Source: Hymenobacter sp. APR13 (GTDB lineage: Bacteria > Bacteroidota > Bacteroidia > Cytophagales > Hymenobacteraceae). Taken from it: 64,000 nt of DNA. Positions 27,048 through 36,552 of this stretch are shown one piece after another. Within the stretch, counting starts at the first letter, position 1. Each line of letters opens with the position of its first letter. The stretch covers positions 1,717,001-1,781,000 of the forward strand of contig NZ_CP006587.1 of NCBI RefSeq assembly GCF_000737515.1. Reading direction: 5' to 3'. Position numbers and translations under genes: made by a program. The notes beneath the pieces were generated by a model. That model made no database searches, was not told where the DNA came from, and was given only the letters and a program-made list of their open reading frames with translations.

Positions 27048-27168
27048 AGTATTGAGTATTTAGCAGAGAGTATTTAGTAGGGAGTGTTGGGTATTCGATA
27101 TTGCGCTGATGGACGTAGCCTGGCATCCGGCACTTACTACTCAATACCCAATACTCAGTACTCTCCCC
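27048..27168. repeat. Inverted element of GAGTATT words upstream of ACMSD
   Basis: The left arm (27048-27099) repeats GAGTATT/GTATTTAG words; the right arm (27135-27168) has the reverse-complement words (CAATACCCAATACTCAGTAC). It separates the polytopic membrane protein gene from ACMSD. Confidence 0.7.
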
Positions 27169-27169
27169 C

Positions 27170-28483
27170 TCACAGCTTCACGTTGAAAAAGTGGCTGAAG
27201 TACGCTTCCGCGGTGGTACCGTCCCAGCTTATAATTCCGGCGCCGTACTGCCGGGTTTGCCACAGGTTCAGCAAGATGCCCAGCACCAGCAGGGTCCGCA
27301 ACAGCGTGTAGGCGGGGCGGCCGTGGGTGCGGGCGCGCACCAGCAGCGCGGCCAGCCCCAGCGCCAGCAATGGGTACAGGCTGATCAGCGGCCGGGCACT
27401 GAAGCCGCCGCCGTACCACCATTGCTCCCAGCTGAACGTGACGTACACCACTGCCACGGCCGTGACCAGGGCCGGCAGCCAGGCAGCGGCCAACTGCCGC
27501 CGCAGCGCCCCCACCACGCCCAGCAGCGCCAGCCCGGCCAGCGGCGTGTACAGCAGCCAGCCTTTGCGGAAACTTAGCAACCCATCGAACAGGTGCGGAT
27601 GCAGAAAGTCAAAGTGCTCGTTGCGGTAGGAATAGAACAGCCAGTGGCCGGTGGTAGTGCGCCAGAACAGCGGCTGCAGCCCCACCACCAGCCCAAACAC
27701 CAGCCCCGCCGCCAGCAGCGGGCCGCGGTGCTGCCACCACAGCGCCACCCGCGCCCGCAGGTCGGCTACGGAAGTCAGGCCCCAGAGCAGCGGCACCAGC
27801 GCGTAGAGGACTTCGGTGGGGCGCGTGAGCACCGCCAGCCCCAGAAACAGCCCGATGCCCAGCATAAACTGAGGCCGCCGGCTTTCGTACCACCGCGCCG
27901 TACAATACAGCAGCGACGCCTGCCACAGAAACAGCGGCGCGTGCGCCATGGCCGCCTCCAGGCTGGCGTAGCAGAACAGGTTGGTGCCCAGCCCGATGGC
28001 TGCCAGTGTCCAGGCTACGGTGGGCTCGTCGGCGGGGAAGCAGCGGCGCAGTAGCTTCCGCAGCACCCACAGCCCCAGCAGCGCGTGCGCCAGCCCCGCC
28101 ACCATAATGATTTGCTGGTAGGGCCGCGAGAAGCCGTCGGGCGCGTATTTGCCCGCCGACAGCCCGGCGTAGAGGTGAGCGCCCAGAAACCACGGCACAT
28201 CGGCCAGGGCCACGCCCAGCGGATACTTGGTGATGTAGCCGCCCCGCTCCGGCACCGGCACCAGCCCGATGTTCACGTCGGTGCCGGGCTTGTAGGTGCG
28301 GTGCAGGATTTCCAGCGAGTCGGCGCGGGCCAGATCGTGGAAGATAAAAGCCGACGGCAGGTACACGTAGTAGCCGCCAGGGTCGGTACCGAACACCTCC
28401 AGCGGCTTCCAGCGACGGTTTTGAAACATGAGCAGCGCCAGCAGCGCGCCCGTCAGCAAGAGCAGATAACCAGAAGCCCGCAT
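27170..28483 (-). CDS. Polytopic membrane protein, GT-C-like glycosyltransferase fold
   Basis: The 437-residue inner-membrane protein has about ten hydrophobic helices. After the first helix a periplasmic loop contains [16 protein letters not shown] and [16 protein letters not shown], an acidic first-loop pattern like that of GT-C (dolichol/undecaprenyl-sugar using) transferases. No catalytic assignment is possible. Its ATG follows the haoO stop codon with no base between, so the two are translationally coupled, an odd pairing with a catabolic dioxygenase. An insertion of a repeat element separates it from ACMSD. Confidence 0.8.
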   Translation of the reverse strand: MRASGYLLLLTGALLALLMFQNRRWKPLEVFGTDPGGYYVYLPSAFIFHDLARADSLEILHRTYKPGTDVNIGLVPVPERGGYITKYPLGVALADVPWFLGAHLYAGLSAGKYAPDGFSRPYQQIIMVAGLAHALLGLWVLRKLLRRCFPADEPTVAWTLAAIGLGTNLFCYASLEAAMAHAPLFLWQASLLYCTARWYESRRPQFMLGIGLFLGLAVLTRPTEVLYALVPLLWGLTSVADLRARVALWWQHRGPLLAAGLVFGLVVGLQPLFWRTTTGHWLFYSYRNEHFDFLHPHLFDGLLSFRKGWLLYTPLAGLALLGVVGALRRQLAAAWLPALVTAVAVVYVTFSWEQWWYGGGFSARPLISLYPLLALGLAALLVRARTHGRPAYTLLRTLLVLGILLNLWQTRQYGAGIISWDGTTAEAYFSHFFNVKL

Positions 28484-29020
28484 CTACTCCGCAGCCACTA
28501 CCGGCGTGGGAGGCGCCATTACGGTGCCGCACACCTGGCAGGTGCGCTTGTGCTCGTCCTGCCAGAACCGGTTCATGATGGGCGGCAGCTGGCTCACGAT
28601 GTCCGTGATTTCGGCGTACTCCTCGTAGAGCTTGTGGCCGCAGTTTTCGCAGTACCACTGGAAGCCGTCCAGCTCGCCGGCCGTGCGGTAGCGCTCCAGC
28701 ACCACCCCCACCGAGCCCGCCGGGCGCCGCGGCGAATGCGGCACACCGGGCGGCAGCAGAAACATGTCGCCGGCTTTGATGTGGATATCCACCGGCTTGC
28801 CGTCCTCAATGATCTTCACCACGATGTCGCCTTCGATCTGCAGAAACAGTTCCTCGCCTTCATCCACGTGGTAGTCTTTGCGGGCGTTGGGGCCGCCTAC
28901 TACCATCACAATGAAGTCTTTGTTGTCTTTGAACACCTGCTGGTTGCCGACGGGCGGCTTCAGCAAATGGCGGTGTTCGTCAATCCAGTGCTGCAGGTTG
29001 AAGGGGCGGGCGACGGGCAT
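28484..29020 (-). CDS. haoO: 3-hydroxyanthranilate 3,4-dioxygenase
   Basis: This cupin Fe(II) dioxygenase opens the ring of 3-hydroxyanthranilate to give the ACMSD substrate. Of 178 residues, H51 and E57 lie in DYHVDEGEE and the third ligand in PPGVPHSPRRP (about residue 95). The bacterial-type C-terminal rubredoxin-like iron site is present (CENCGHKL and CQVCG). It heads the minus-strand series haoO, membrane protein, ACMSD, kynU and is divergent from an SDR gene. Confidence 0.96.
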   Translation of the reverse strand: MPVARPFNLQHWIDEHRHLLKPPVGNQQVFKDNKDFIVMVVGGPNARKDYHVDEGEELFLQIEGDIVVKIIEDGKPVDIHIKAGDMFLLPPGVPHSPRRPAGSVGVVLERYRTAGELDGFQWYCENCGHKLYEEYAEITDIVSQLPPIMNRFWQDEHKRTCQVCGTVMAPPTPVVAAE

Positions 29021-29169
29021 AGTGGCGGAGTAGATGAAGGAGTGGACCGAAAAACAGGTGGGAGTACGAATGTAGGCGTTTGGCCGATTCTATGGTAAAG
29101 CCGCTCGCGGCATTGTCCGTTGCGGCTCGCCCCGTAATTTGCCTCTCTTCACCTCTGCACCCTATTTCT

Positions 29170-29955
29170 ATGGATTTCCTTTCCCAACGCGTCCTGGTGG
29201 GCGGCAGCACACAGGGCATCGGCCGGGCCGTGGCCGAAGAGCTGGCGCGCCGCGGCGCCACCATCGTGCTGCTGGCCCGCAACGAAGACCGCCTGCGCGA
29301 GGTGGCCGCCGCCCTGCCCACGCCCCACGGCCAGCAGCACCACTACCTCGTGGCGGATTTTGCCCGGCCCGACGAGCTGCGCCAGGTGGTGCACACTTAC
29401 CTGCAGCAGCACCCCGACGGCTTCCACATCCTCGTCAATAACACCGGTGGCCCGGCGGGCGGGCCAATTCTGGACGCGCCGGTGGAGAACTTCCGGGCCG
29501 CGTTTGAGCAGCACCTGGTGTGCAACCACCTGCTGGTGCAGGCGGTGGTACCGGCTATGCAGGCGCGGCGGCACGGGCGCATCATCAACATCATCAGCAC
29601 CTCCGTGAAACAGCCGCTGCCGGGGCTGGGCGTGAGCAACACCATCCGGGGGGCAGTAGCTAGTTGGTCCAAAACGCTGGCCAACGAGCTGGGCCCGCAC
29701 GGCATCACCGTCAACAACGTGCTGCCCGGCGCCACCCTCACCCAGCGCCACACCTCGCTCATCGAGAAGAAAAGCGCCCAAACCGGCCAGACGGCCGAAG
29801 AAATAGAAGCAGGTATGCTGAAGCTGATTCCGGCCGGCCGCTTTGCCCAGGCCGAAGAAGTGGCGGCCGCTGTGGCGTTTCTGGCCTCGGAAGCGGCCGG
29901 CTACATCAACGGCACCAATATGCCCGTAGACGGCGGCCGCACCGGCAGCCTGTGA
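29170..29955 (+). CDS. SDR-superfamily protein lacking the usual Tyr/Lys pair
   Basis: The 261-residue Rossmann protein has the cofactor motif [10 protein letters not shown] and the VNNVLPG-type ending of classical SDRs. Where YxxxK should stand, the sequence reads [15 protein letters not shown], giving Ser and Arg in those positions. This agrees with a BKR-like SDR subgroup known to lack a complete catalytic tetrad. It is divergent from haoO, so a role beside 3-hydroxyanthranilate or aminomuconate breakdown is plausible but inferred. The ATG at 29170 immediately precedes the Rossmann strand; an upstream in-frame start adds 30 unrelated residues. Confidence 0.88.
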   Translation: MDFLSQRVLVGGSTQGIGRAVAEELARRGATIVLLARNEDRLREVAAALPTPHGQQHHYLVADFARPDELRQVVHTYLQQHPDGFHILVNNTGGPAGGPILDAPVENFRAAFEQHLVCNHLLVQAVVPAMQARRHGRIINIISTSVKQPLPGLGVSNTIRGAVASWSKTLANELGPHGITVNNVLPGATLTQRHTSLIEKKSAQTGQTAEEIEAGMLKLIPAGRFAQAEEVAAAVAFLASEAAGYINGTNMPVDGGRTGSL

Positions 29956-29967
29956 TTTGCTTGGTCG

Positions 29968-30010
29968 AATGGCTGGTTGGTTCAACCTGATTGTTGAACG
30001 ACCAGCCATT
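29968..30010. repeat. Short inverted repeat with AATGGCTGGT words
   Basis: AATGGCTGGT...TTCAACC (29968-29987) pairs with GTTGAACGACCAGCCATT (29993-30010). It lies 13 nt after the SDR stop and may act as its terminator. A related word set is at 51788-51871. Confidence 0.6.
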
Positions 30011-30076
30011 TACCCATGCCGCTATTACATCATTTACCCTACTTTTGCTTACTCTCCGCTTAATACGTTCTACCCT

Positions 30077-30799
30077 TTGGTACACATCGACAAGCTCTCC
30101 ATCGTCATTCCGGTTTATAATGAGGGCCGCACTATCCACCAGATTCTGGACCTGCTGCGGGAGCTGAAGCTCGTTAACGACATCCAGAAGGAAATTATCC
30201 TGGTAAACGACTGCTCTACTGACAACTCGGTACAAGCTATTGAGGCGTATGCCGCCCAATACCCTGAAATGGGTTTACGGCTGCTGCAACACCCAGTAAA
30301 CAAGGGCAAAGGCGCGGCCCTGCACACCGGCATCCGCGAGGCCACCGGCGACTACGTCATCATTCAGGACGCCGACCTGGAGTACGACCCCGAGGAGTAT
30401 AACGTGCTGCTCAAGCCCATTCTGAAGGGCTTTGCCGACGTGGTATTCGGTTCGCGCTTCATGGGGGGCAAGCCGCACCGCATCCTGTTCTTCTGGCACA
30501 GCATCGGCAACAAGATGCTCACCTTCATGTCCAACATGTTCACGGACCTGAACCTGACCGACATGGAAACCTGCTACAAGCTGTTCCGCCGCGACATCAT
30601 TCAGGGCCTGAAGCTAGAGGAAAACCGCTTCGGCTTCGAGCCCGAGGTAACGGCCAAGGTGTCGCGGGTGAAAGACGTGCGCATCTACGAAGTAGGCATC
30701 AGCTACTACGGCCGCACCTACGCCGAGGGCAAGAAAATCGGCTGGCGCGACGGGTTCCGGGCCATCTACTGCATCGTGAAGTACGGGCTGTTCGGGTAG
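30077..30799 (+). CDS. Glycosyltransferase family 2 (dolichyl-phosphate-mannose synthase-like)
   Basis: The protein has 240 residues from a TTG at 30077. The GT-A fold begins directly with [20 protein letters not shown]; the nucleotide-sugar site includes NDCSTDNS and the D98-A-D100 motif [12 protein letters not shown]; the acceptor region has [19 protein letters not shown] and [12 protein letters not shown]. It has no membrane anchor, unlike the GtrB type. It probably makes a polyprenyl-phosphate sugar donor. The frame is open back to 29957, but that part carries an intergenic inverted repeat, so the TTG is preferred; the start is uncertain. A strong terminator follows. Confidence 0.9.
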   Translation: MVHIDKLSIVIPVYNEGRTIHQILDLLRELKLVNDIQKEIILVNDCSTDNSVQAIEAYAAQYPEMGLRLLQHPVNKGKGAALHTGIREATGDYVIIQDADLEYDPEEYNVLLKPILKGFADVVFGSRFMGGKPHRILFFWHSIGNKMLTFMSNMFTDLNLTDMETCYKLFRRDIIQGLKLEENRFGFEPEVTAKVSRVKDVRIYEVGISYYGRTYAEGKKIGWRDGFRAIYCIVKYGLFG

Positions 30800-30846
30800 G
30801 CGCAACAGGCAGCCCAAACACCGCACAGCATACAGGCTTTTTCGCT

Positions 30847-30887
30847 AAAAAACCAGACCAGCACGCTACGTGCCGGTCTGGTTTTTT
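30847..30887. terminator. Bidirectional terminator between GT2 and lipoprotein genes
   Basis: A 13-bp stem AAAAAACCAGACC / GGTCTGGTTTTTT has an inner GCACG-CGTGC stem and T-runs on both strands. It lies between convergent genes. Confidence 0.9.
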
Positions 30888-30937
30888 GCTGGAGGGGTAA
30901 GAAGGCGTTTTCTCAGAAGCAACTGCTAATCACACCC

Positions 30938-31477
30938 CTATTCGGCAATCGTCAAGCGGATATCATCCATGTAGGCCGCGTCGGAGGCGGAAGCGCGCCA
31001 CAGGAATACCTTCAATAGCTGGGTAGCGGTGATATTCTCTGGCAGGGTTATCTCCTTGCTTACTTCCACCCACTTCTTGTATTCTTTTACCTGATCGGTC
31101 AGGGTGATGCCGTCGCCGAATACCTCTTGGCCGCTAACCGGATCCGACACCTGAACACCCAGACGGGCCTGCGACTTTGCGCTTGGCAGATATACCCATG
31201 CCTGCAATGTTATTTTGCGCAGCTTGCTCGGGCTGACTTTACCCAGCAGGTTGCTGTAACCCAAGCTGAACTCTGTGTTTCCATCTACACGGGTGGAAAA
31301 CTTGCCTGAGTGTGCCTGCTCACGGCTCAATGCCGGGGTAGGCGGCATCCATCCTTCTACGCTTTCAAAATCATTGGCAGTAATAAGCTTGGCGTTATCA
31401 GGTGCACTAGAATCAGATCCAGAGCAAGCCGCCAGCACAACACCTAGCATTGCGAAAGAGAGAAGATTTTTTTTCAT
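30938..31477 (-). CDS. Lipoprotein with a carbohydrate-binding-like beta domain
   Basis: The 179-residue SPII lipoprotein (MKKNLLSFAMLGVVLAAC) has a mature part that reads like a jelly-roll module: ANDFESVEGWMPP, EQAHSGKFSTRVD and KITLQAWVYLPS, the pattern of family CBM/discoidin-like domains. No enzyme domain is present. It is separated from the GT2 gene by a bidirectional terminator and follows, in the same direction, the polytopic protein gene ending at 31512. A role in envelope or glycan binding is inferred. The start at 31477 is fixed by the lipobox. Confidence 0.75.
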   Translation of the reverse strand: MKKNLLSFAMLGVVLAACSGSDSSAPDNAKLITANDFESVEGWMPPTPALSREQAHSGKFSTRVDGNTEFSLGYSNLLGKVSPSKLRKITLQAWVYLPSAKSQARLGVQVSDPVSGQEVFGDGITLTDQVKEYKKWVEVSKEITLPENITATQLLKVFLWRASASDAAYMDDIRLTIAE

Positions 31478-31511
31478 GAAAGTAGAAAGTGGAAGAGCCA
31501 TTAAGGTGCAA

Positions 31512-32903
31512 TTAATCTTTTGGGGTTGGAGCATGGCCGAGCGTGAAACGTGCTTTTGCAGCAAGCAAATACGATACTACCAGGCAAAGCACAGAAAAAG
31601 GGAGAATCCAAACAACCCTTGTTTGTAGCCGGCTCAGCACATTGGCCAGCCCACCGGTTACGCCTGCATTGGTTACCACTCCCAGCAGGCATACCAGCAA
31701 CCATAGCCGCTGCTCTGCGGGCAGCCGCCTGCGAAAAACAGTTCCCAACCCGACACAGAGCAATCCGACGGTCAGCAGCAACGATGCCTCGTTACGGCTG
31801 TTTATGGATGCGAATTCCAGCTTGCTCTGATTCTGGCGCGAAGAGAGATACTCCCGCAACTCGTAAGGGAATGACTCTTGGACTTTCCAGAACGGATTGG
31901 TGTTGTCTCGATGAGCACTTAAGCCGTCCCCTAGCTCAACACTCACTATCTGTCGCAACGTAGCCTGCACCGCCTCCGACAGTAGCGCAGGATAGTAGCG
32001 CGGCGAGGTGAGTACATCCCGAATAATATAGCTGTACTCTGCTTGGTGCACTTCCCAGCCACCCGTTCGGTTTGGTACGCTCTGGCTATCCCAGAGGAAG
32101 GTGATGGCATCGTTGGGCAGTTCAGTGCGGTACTTACACAGTTCCGGAAAACCTCCCGCGTCACAATGGTCAGCCAAATATTTGTCAAGAATACCGCTTT
32201 CTACCAGCCGTCCCATCAAAAACATATAGGAGCTGCGCGAAACGGCGAAGCCGCCGCCGAATGCCCAATGCACACTAGGCAGCACTAGCCAGCCAATTAG
32301 CACGATACCTGCTACTGTGGCCAACCGCCTCCACGCCAATGCCTGCATCTGGCGCCGCACGGCTTTCAGCCCTATTACCAGCATGGCCACTAAAGAGAAG
32401 GTCAGCAGGTTGGAGGAGTGCATGACGGTACATAGCAGCAGCAATAGCGCCAGCCACGGCAACTGCCAGCGCTTCAGATGCGCATCGAAATAGAACAGCA
32501 AAATGGTGAGCAGCCCAATGGCGGTGAAGATATCCGGCATGAGCTGGCCACTAAACCAAGCAGCTCCGGTGGCCCAAGTACTGAGCAGGATTACCGCTAC
32601 CCTGATGCCGGGGGCATTAATGGCAGGCATCAATACGCGTGTGGCCCGCAGGAGCACTGCAGCCAGCAATGCGGCTTGCGCGCCAATCACCAACCAGAGA
32701 GAAAACCGCAAGCTGGTCAGCCGCAAAAACAGCCCGTACACAATAGGCCGGTCACGGGGCACCTCCAGATGAAAGCCACTATTGATGTACGCGCCCGTGT
32801 CGGAAGTAACCAGCGGAAAACCATTGTAGAGGGCTGCACTAAGTAGTATCAGCACGATACAGCCGTACCAGAAGGCGGCTTCAACTCGGGTAGTGAGTGA
32901 CAT
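31512..32903 (-). CDS. Polytopic membrane protein of unknown function (GT-C-like)
   Basis: The 463-residue protein has about 11 hydrophobic helices. The first periplasmic loop contains LVTSDTGAYINSGFHLEVPRD, an Asp/Glu-containing pattern seen in GT-C-type membrane proteins; a long loop in the centre carries several charged residues and Cys. A+T content is higher than in the flanks. It shares a divergent promoter region with the GT39 gene and is followed by the lipoprotein gene 34 nt downstream. I cannot name a family. Confidence 0.75.
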   Translation of the reverse strand: MSLTTRVEAAFWYGCIVLILLSAALYNGFPLVTSDTGAYINSGFHLEVPRDRPIVYGLFLRLTSLRFSLWLVIGAQAALLAAVLLRATRVLMPAINAPGIRVAVILLSTWATGAAWFSGQLMPDIFTAIGLLTILLFYFDAHLKRWQLPWLALLLLLCTVMHSSNLLTFSLVAMLVIGLKAVRRQMQALAWRRLATVAGIVLIGWLVLPSVHWAFGGGFAVSRSSYMFLMGRLVESGILDKYLADHCDAGGFPELCKYRTELPNDAITFLWDSQSVPNRTGGWEVHQAEYSYIIRDVLTSPRYYPALLSEAVQATLRQIVSVELGDGLSAHRDNTNPFWKVQESFPYELREYLSSRQNQSKLEFASINSRNEASLLLTVGLLCVGLGTVFRRRLPAEQRLWLLVCLLGVVTNAGVTGGLANVLSRLQTRVVWILPFSVLCLVVSYLLAAKARFTLGHAPTPKD

Positions 32904-32922
32904 ATAGGAAAGTGAGCTATGG

Positions 32923-32930
32923 CAAAAGTA
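32923..32930 (-). promoter_or_regulatory. Candidate -7 element of the polytopic protein gene
   Basis: The minus strand reads TACTTTTG, 19 nt before the ATG at 32903, implying a very short leader. Confidence 0.4.
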
Positions 32931-32977
32931 CAGATTCCGCAGAGCCGACCGGGAAAATAGCCCAGAAACCTTTTATC

Positions 32978-32985
32978 TATCTTTG
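32978..32985 (+). promoter_or_regulatory. Candidate -7 element of the GT39 gene
   Basis: TATCTTTG lies 85 nt before ATG 33071 in the divergent intergenic region. No clear -33 element. Confidence 0.4.
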
Positions 32986-33070
32986 TTCGGGGCGTTTGCC
33001 GCAAGTAGTCCTGTCGTAGCTATAAGAGGCGCACTATAGAGAGTAGTGCGTCGTTCATTCCAATTCACGC

Positions 33071-34620
33071 ATGTTGCCTAGCTGGTTTACTTTATCCCCT
33101 GAGTTGCGTCATCGTTTCATACCAAGTATCAGCAAGTGGGCGCGTGCATCGGAGAATCAGTTGCTGCTATTGCTACTGGCATTGGTTGCCATTCCGCTAT
33201 GGTATGAGTTGGGCCGCAACCCGGTACAACTCTGGGACGAGTCACGGCTAGCTGTAAACGCGGCCGAAATGGTCTATAACGGCAACTGGCTGGTAACCCA
33301 CTTTGAGGGTCAACCCGACCACTGGAACACCAAGCCTCCGCTGATGGTGTGGCTGCAGGCTTTAAGCTTCAGCACCTTTGGATTTTCCACCTGGGCGCTA
33401 CGCCTGCCTACTGCCCTTGCCAGTCTAACTACTATTGTGCTGGTGTTTCGCTTTGCAGCACGCGACTTACGCCTGCCAGTCGCCGGCTTCCTGAGTGGCT
33501 TGGTACTCGCTACCAGCGTAGGGTATATCCGGCTGCACGTTGCCCGCACTGCCGACTATGATGTACTGCTTACCCTCTGGGAAGTGGTAATCTGGACTTC
33601 TTTGTTTCGCTACCTAGAAAGTGGTAATTCTCGTGCTTTGGTTTGGTTGACTGTAGGCTTAACAGCCTCTGTGCTCACCAAAAGCATTGCCGGCCTGCTG
33701 GGCCTGCCCGCCCTGTTTATCTACACTATTTTCCGGGGCAAATTATTCTGGCTACTCCGGCAGGGGCGCCTCTATATTGCTGTCAGTGTATTCTTGCTGA
33801 TTATCGCCAGCTATTTTGGAGGGCGCGAACTGGCCGACCCAGGCTACTGGCAGGCAGTTATGGCAAACGACTTGGGTGGCCGATACCTGACGGAGCAACA
33901 GATTCATGGTCATCCCTGGGACTATTACTTGGTGAATATCCAGAACGGCCTCTTCCACCCCTGGCTCTGGCTACTGGGTCCGGCCCTCGTGCTCCTCACC
34001 TGGCAGCCCGAGAAACGGTTGCGGTGGGCAGCTTGGCTGCTGGCCCTGTTTGCCGCTGGCTGGCTGGCTATTCTGAGTTCGGCCAGCAGCAAGCTGGAAT
34101 GGTACGATGCCCCAATCTATCCGGCCATGGCCTTACTAGTGGGCCTAGCGCTGGCGCTAGTTGCGCATGCCTTGGCCGCCCGCTACCTTAATGCGACGTC
34201 GGTAATCAGCCAGTGGGTAGCTGGAGTGGTTGCGGTATTTTTTTGTTTTATGTTCCCTATGAAACGGTTGTCAGGCGCATAATTGCGGAGCGCCACACCG
34301 ATTATGGTATCGGGCCAGATGGGTATGTAGCCGGCTACACGGGGGCATTGCTACGTCAGCAACCACAGCTCGACAGCGTAACCATCCTCTACAGCGGCGG
34401 CTACAATGCCACTCTCACTTTCTATAAGTTTACCTACAAGCACCAGCAACAAAAAGAGCTGACTATCTTTCCGGGTACGGCCATCCGGGCACTGAAGCCT
34501 GGCATGGTTACGCTGCTGTGTAACGCAGAATACCGTGCTCGGCTGGATTCCGTGTTTCAGGTAATGGAACTGCATCAGGACCAACCCTGCCAAACACTGC
34601 TTTTACTGAGTCACAAGTAA
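33071..34620 (+). pseudogene. GT39/ArnT-like glycosyltransferase, frameshifted at a T7 tract
   Basis: This polytopic PMT/ArnT-like transferase moves a sugar from a polyprenyl-phosphate donor to a periplasmic acceptor. The first-loop catalytic Asp-Glu is in QLWDESRLAVNAAEM, and HWNTKPPLMVWLQAL is typical of the family. The first frame stops at 34282 with MKRLSGA. The proper C-terminal domain continues in the -1 frame to 34620 (YVPYETVVRRIIAERHTDYG, then LLLLSHK). The frames meet at seven T at 34238-34244; one extra T, or a -1 slip, would join them. It may be a sequencing error, decay or slippage. Lower GC than the core genome. Confidence 0.75.
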
Positions 34621-34708
34621 CCTTAACCTTCCTTTTCACCGAGACCAGAAGTGCAGCCGGCAACTTGCCCTTCGGATTTCACCTGAGTTTCACGGCTTAT
34701 TTTCGCAT

Positions 34709-35449
34709 ATGAATACGCAGTACGAAGCCCTCTACCACCAGCTGGAAGAGCAACACTGGTGGTTTCAGGCCCGCCGAGATATCGTCTTTAATCAGATCCA
34801 AGGCTTGAATCTACCCAAGGAGGCTAGTATTCTGGAAATAGGCTGTTCCGGGGGGCCGCTGCAGCAGCGCCTGCGCGCAACGGGCTATCAGGCCGTAAAC
34901 GGCATCGACATTAGCGAGACGGCCATTGCGCTGGCCCAACAGCGTGGTATCCCCAACGTGAGCGTCATGGACGGTAGCCAGCTGGCGTTTGCCGACAGTA
35001 GCTTTGATCTGGTAGTGGCGTCGGATGTGCTGGAGCATATTCAGGACGAAACCCGGGCACTACAGGAGTGGCAGCGGGTGTTGAAACCCAATGGTAAGCT
35101 GCTGGTGTATGTACCGGCGCACCCTTCGCTCTGGAGCCGCCACGATGTAGCCAACCATCATTTCCGCCGTTACACGTCCGGCACACTGCGCCGTGCGCTG
35201 ACTGCAACCGGATATACGCTTCTGCGGCAATCTTACTGGAATTTTTGGCTATTTTTTCCGACTTGGCTGCTCAGGCGCTGGCAGCGTCCCACCAACAATC
35301 CTGCGGGCCTGAGCAGTGACCTAATAAGTCTTCCAGCGTTTGCCAATCAGGCACTTTTACGTTTGGTGAAAGCAGAAAACAAGTGGCTTAGTCGGTTTAA
35401 TCTACCTACCGGCGTAAGTGTATTTGCGCTGGCCAGTAAGTCGGCCTGA
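34709..35449 (+). CDS. Class I SAM-dependent methyltransferase
   Basis: The 246-residue Rossmann methyltransferase has motif I ILEIGCSGGPLQQRL, the acidic residue in GIDISETAIALA, motif post-I SVMDGSQLAFADSSFDLV and VASDVLEHI. The C-terminal part includes a hydrophobic, Trp-rich segment (YWNFWLFFPTWLLRRW) that could touch the membrane. It lies between a GT39 and a GT2 gene, 28 nt before the latter, so it probably modifies a surface glycan or its lipid carrier. The substrate is unknown. Confidence 0.88.
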   Translation: MNTQYEALYHQLEEQHWWFQARRDIVFNQIQGLNLPKEASILEIGCSGGPLQQRLRATGYQAVNGIDISETAIALAQQRGIPNVSVMDGSQLAFADSSFDLVVASDVLEHIQDETRALQEWQRVLKPNGKLLVYVPAHPSLWSRHDVANHHFRRYTSGTLRRALTATGYTLLRQSYWNFWLFFPTWLLRRWQRPTNNPAGLSSDLISLPAFANQALLRLVKAENKWLSRFNLPTGVSVFALASKSA

Positions 35450-35477
35450 TTTCTTTCCTTCCCCTGCCCTGCTCCCC

Positions 35478-36431
35478 GTGGATCTGTCCGTCATTATCCC
35501 CATCTACAACGAAGAAAGCAACATCCCGACGCTCTACGACCGGTTGCGCGGGGTGCTGGATCCAATGGGGCTGCACTACGAGTTTATCTTCATCAACGAC
35601 GGCTCACGCGACAAGTCGCTGCAGCTGGTGCAGACGCTGGCTGTGCGCGACGAGCGGGTGCGCTTCATCGATTTCAGCCGCAACTTCGGCCACCAGATTG
35701 CCGTGACGGCCGGCCTGGACCTGGCCGCCGGCGAGGCCGTGGTCATCATTGATGCCGACCTGCAGGACCCGCCCGAACTGATTGTGCCGCTCTACCAGAA
35801 GCTGCACGAAGGTTACGAGGTGGTGTATGCCAAGCGCCGCTCCCGGCAGGGCGAAAGCGCCGCCAAGAAGCTCACGGCCAAGCTGTTCTACCGGATTTTG
35901 GCCAGCATCACCAACATTTCCATTCCGGTGGATACCGGCGACTTCCGCATCATTTCGCGCAAGGTAGTGGATGCCCTCAAGCAGATGCCGGAGCAGAACA
36001 AGTTCATCCGGGGCCAGATTTCCTGGATCGGCTACCGCCAGACCTACGTGGAGTACGACCGGGCCGAGCGGGCCGGCGGCGAAACCGGCTACACTTACCG
36101 CAAGATGATCCGGCTGGCCCTGGACGGCATCACCGGTTTCTCCGACGCGCCACTTAAAGCTGCTACCATCGGGGGCTTTATCGTGTCGGGCGTGGCCTTT
36201 CTGGTGATGCTCTATACGCTGTATGCGCGCTTTGTGAGCGAAGATTACGAGCCAGGCTGGGCCTCGCTAATGGTGAGCATTTTGTTTCTGGGCGGCGTGC
36301 AGCTCATTGCGGTGGGTATTATCGGCGAGTACATTGCGCGCCTTTCGGCCAACGTACGCCAGCGCCCGCTCTACATCATCTCCGATACCAACATCACCCA
36401 CGCCCCGCAAACTGACAAGCAGCTGCGGTAA
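35478..36431 (+). CDS. Glycosyltransferase family 2 with two C-terminal membrane helices (GtrB-like)
   Basis: The 317-residue protein starts at GTG 35478 (MDLSVIIPIYNEESN). The GT-A domain shows INDGSRDKS and the metal motif D92-A-D94 in DADLQDPPE; GDFRIISRKVVDAL and GYTYRKMIRLALDGITGFS follow, then two helices with a short tail. This is the polyprenyl-phosphate glucosyl/mannosyl-transferase (GtrB/DPM1) type. It follows the methyltransferase by 28 nt. An upstream ATG in the same frame overlaps that gene and adds no domain. A GTCAT-family hairpin starts 22 nt after the stop. Confidence 0.92.
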   Translation: MDLSVIIPIYNEESNIPTLYDRLRGVLDPMGLHYEFIFINDGSRDKSLQLVQTLAVRDERVRFIDFSRNFGHQIAVTAGLDLAAGEAVVIIDADLQDPPELIVPLYQKLHEGYEVVYAKRRSRQGESAAKKLTAKLFYRILASITNISIPVDTGDFRIISRKVVDALKQMPEQNKFIRGQISWIGYRQTYVEYDRAERAGGETGYTYRKMIRLALDGITGFSDAPLKAATIGGFIVSGVAFLVMLYTLYARFVSEDYEPGWASLMVSILFLGGVQLIAVGIIGEYIARLSANVRQRPLYIISDTNITHAPQTDKQLR

Positions 36432-36452
36432 TAGGAGACTGAAGGTATAGCC

Positions 36453-36546
36453 CGTCATGTTGAGCCTGTCGAAGCATCTCTAGCGCTTCGTTATAGTAGC
36501 ATTGGTTAGCCAGCGGGAGAGATGCTTCGGCAAGCTCAGCATGACG
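36453..36546. repeat. GTCAT...ATGAC hairpin element, copy C
   Basis: The 28-nt arms (CGTCATGTTGAGCCTG... and ...CTCAGCATGACG) differ at three C/T positions that still allow G:U pairing. It lies between convergent stop codons, 22 nt from one and 7 nt from the other. Confidence 0.85.
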
Positions 36547-36552
36547 TTCCAC

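Noticed and set aside
27048..27168. Riboswitch or tRNA in the gap before ACMSD
   Set aside because: The gap is explained by inverted short words; no cloverleaf or known aptamer pattern is visible.
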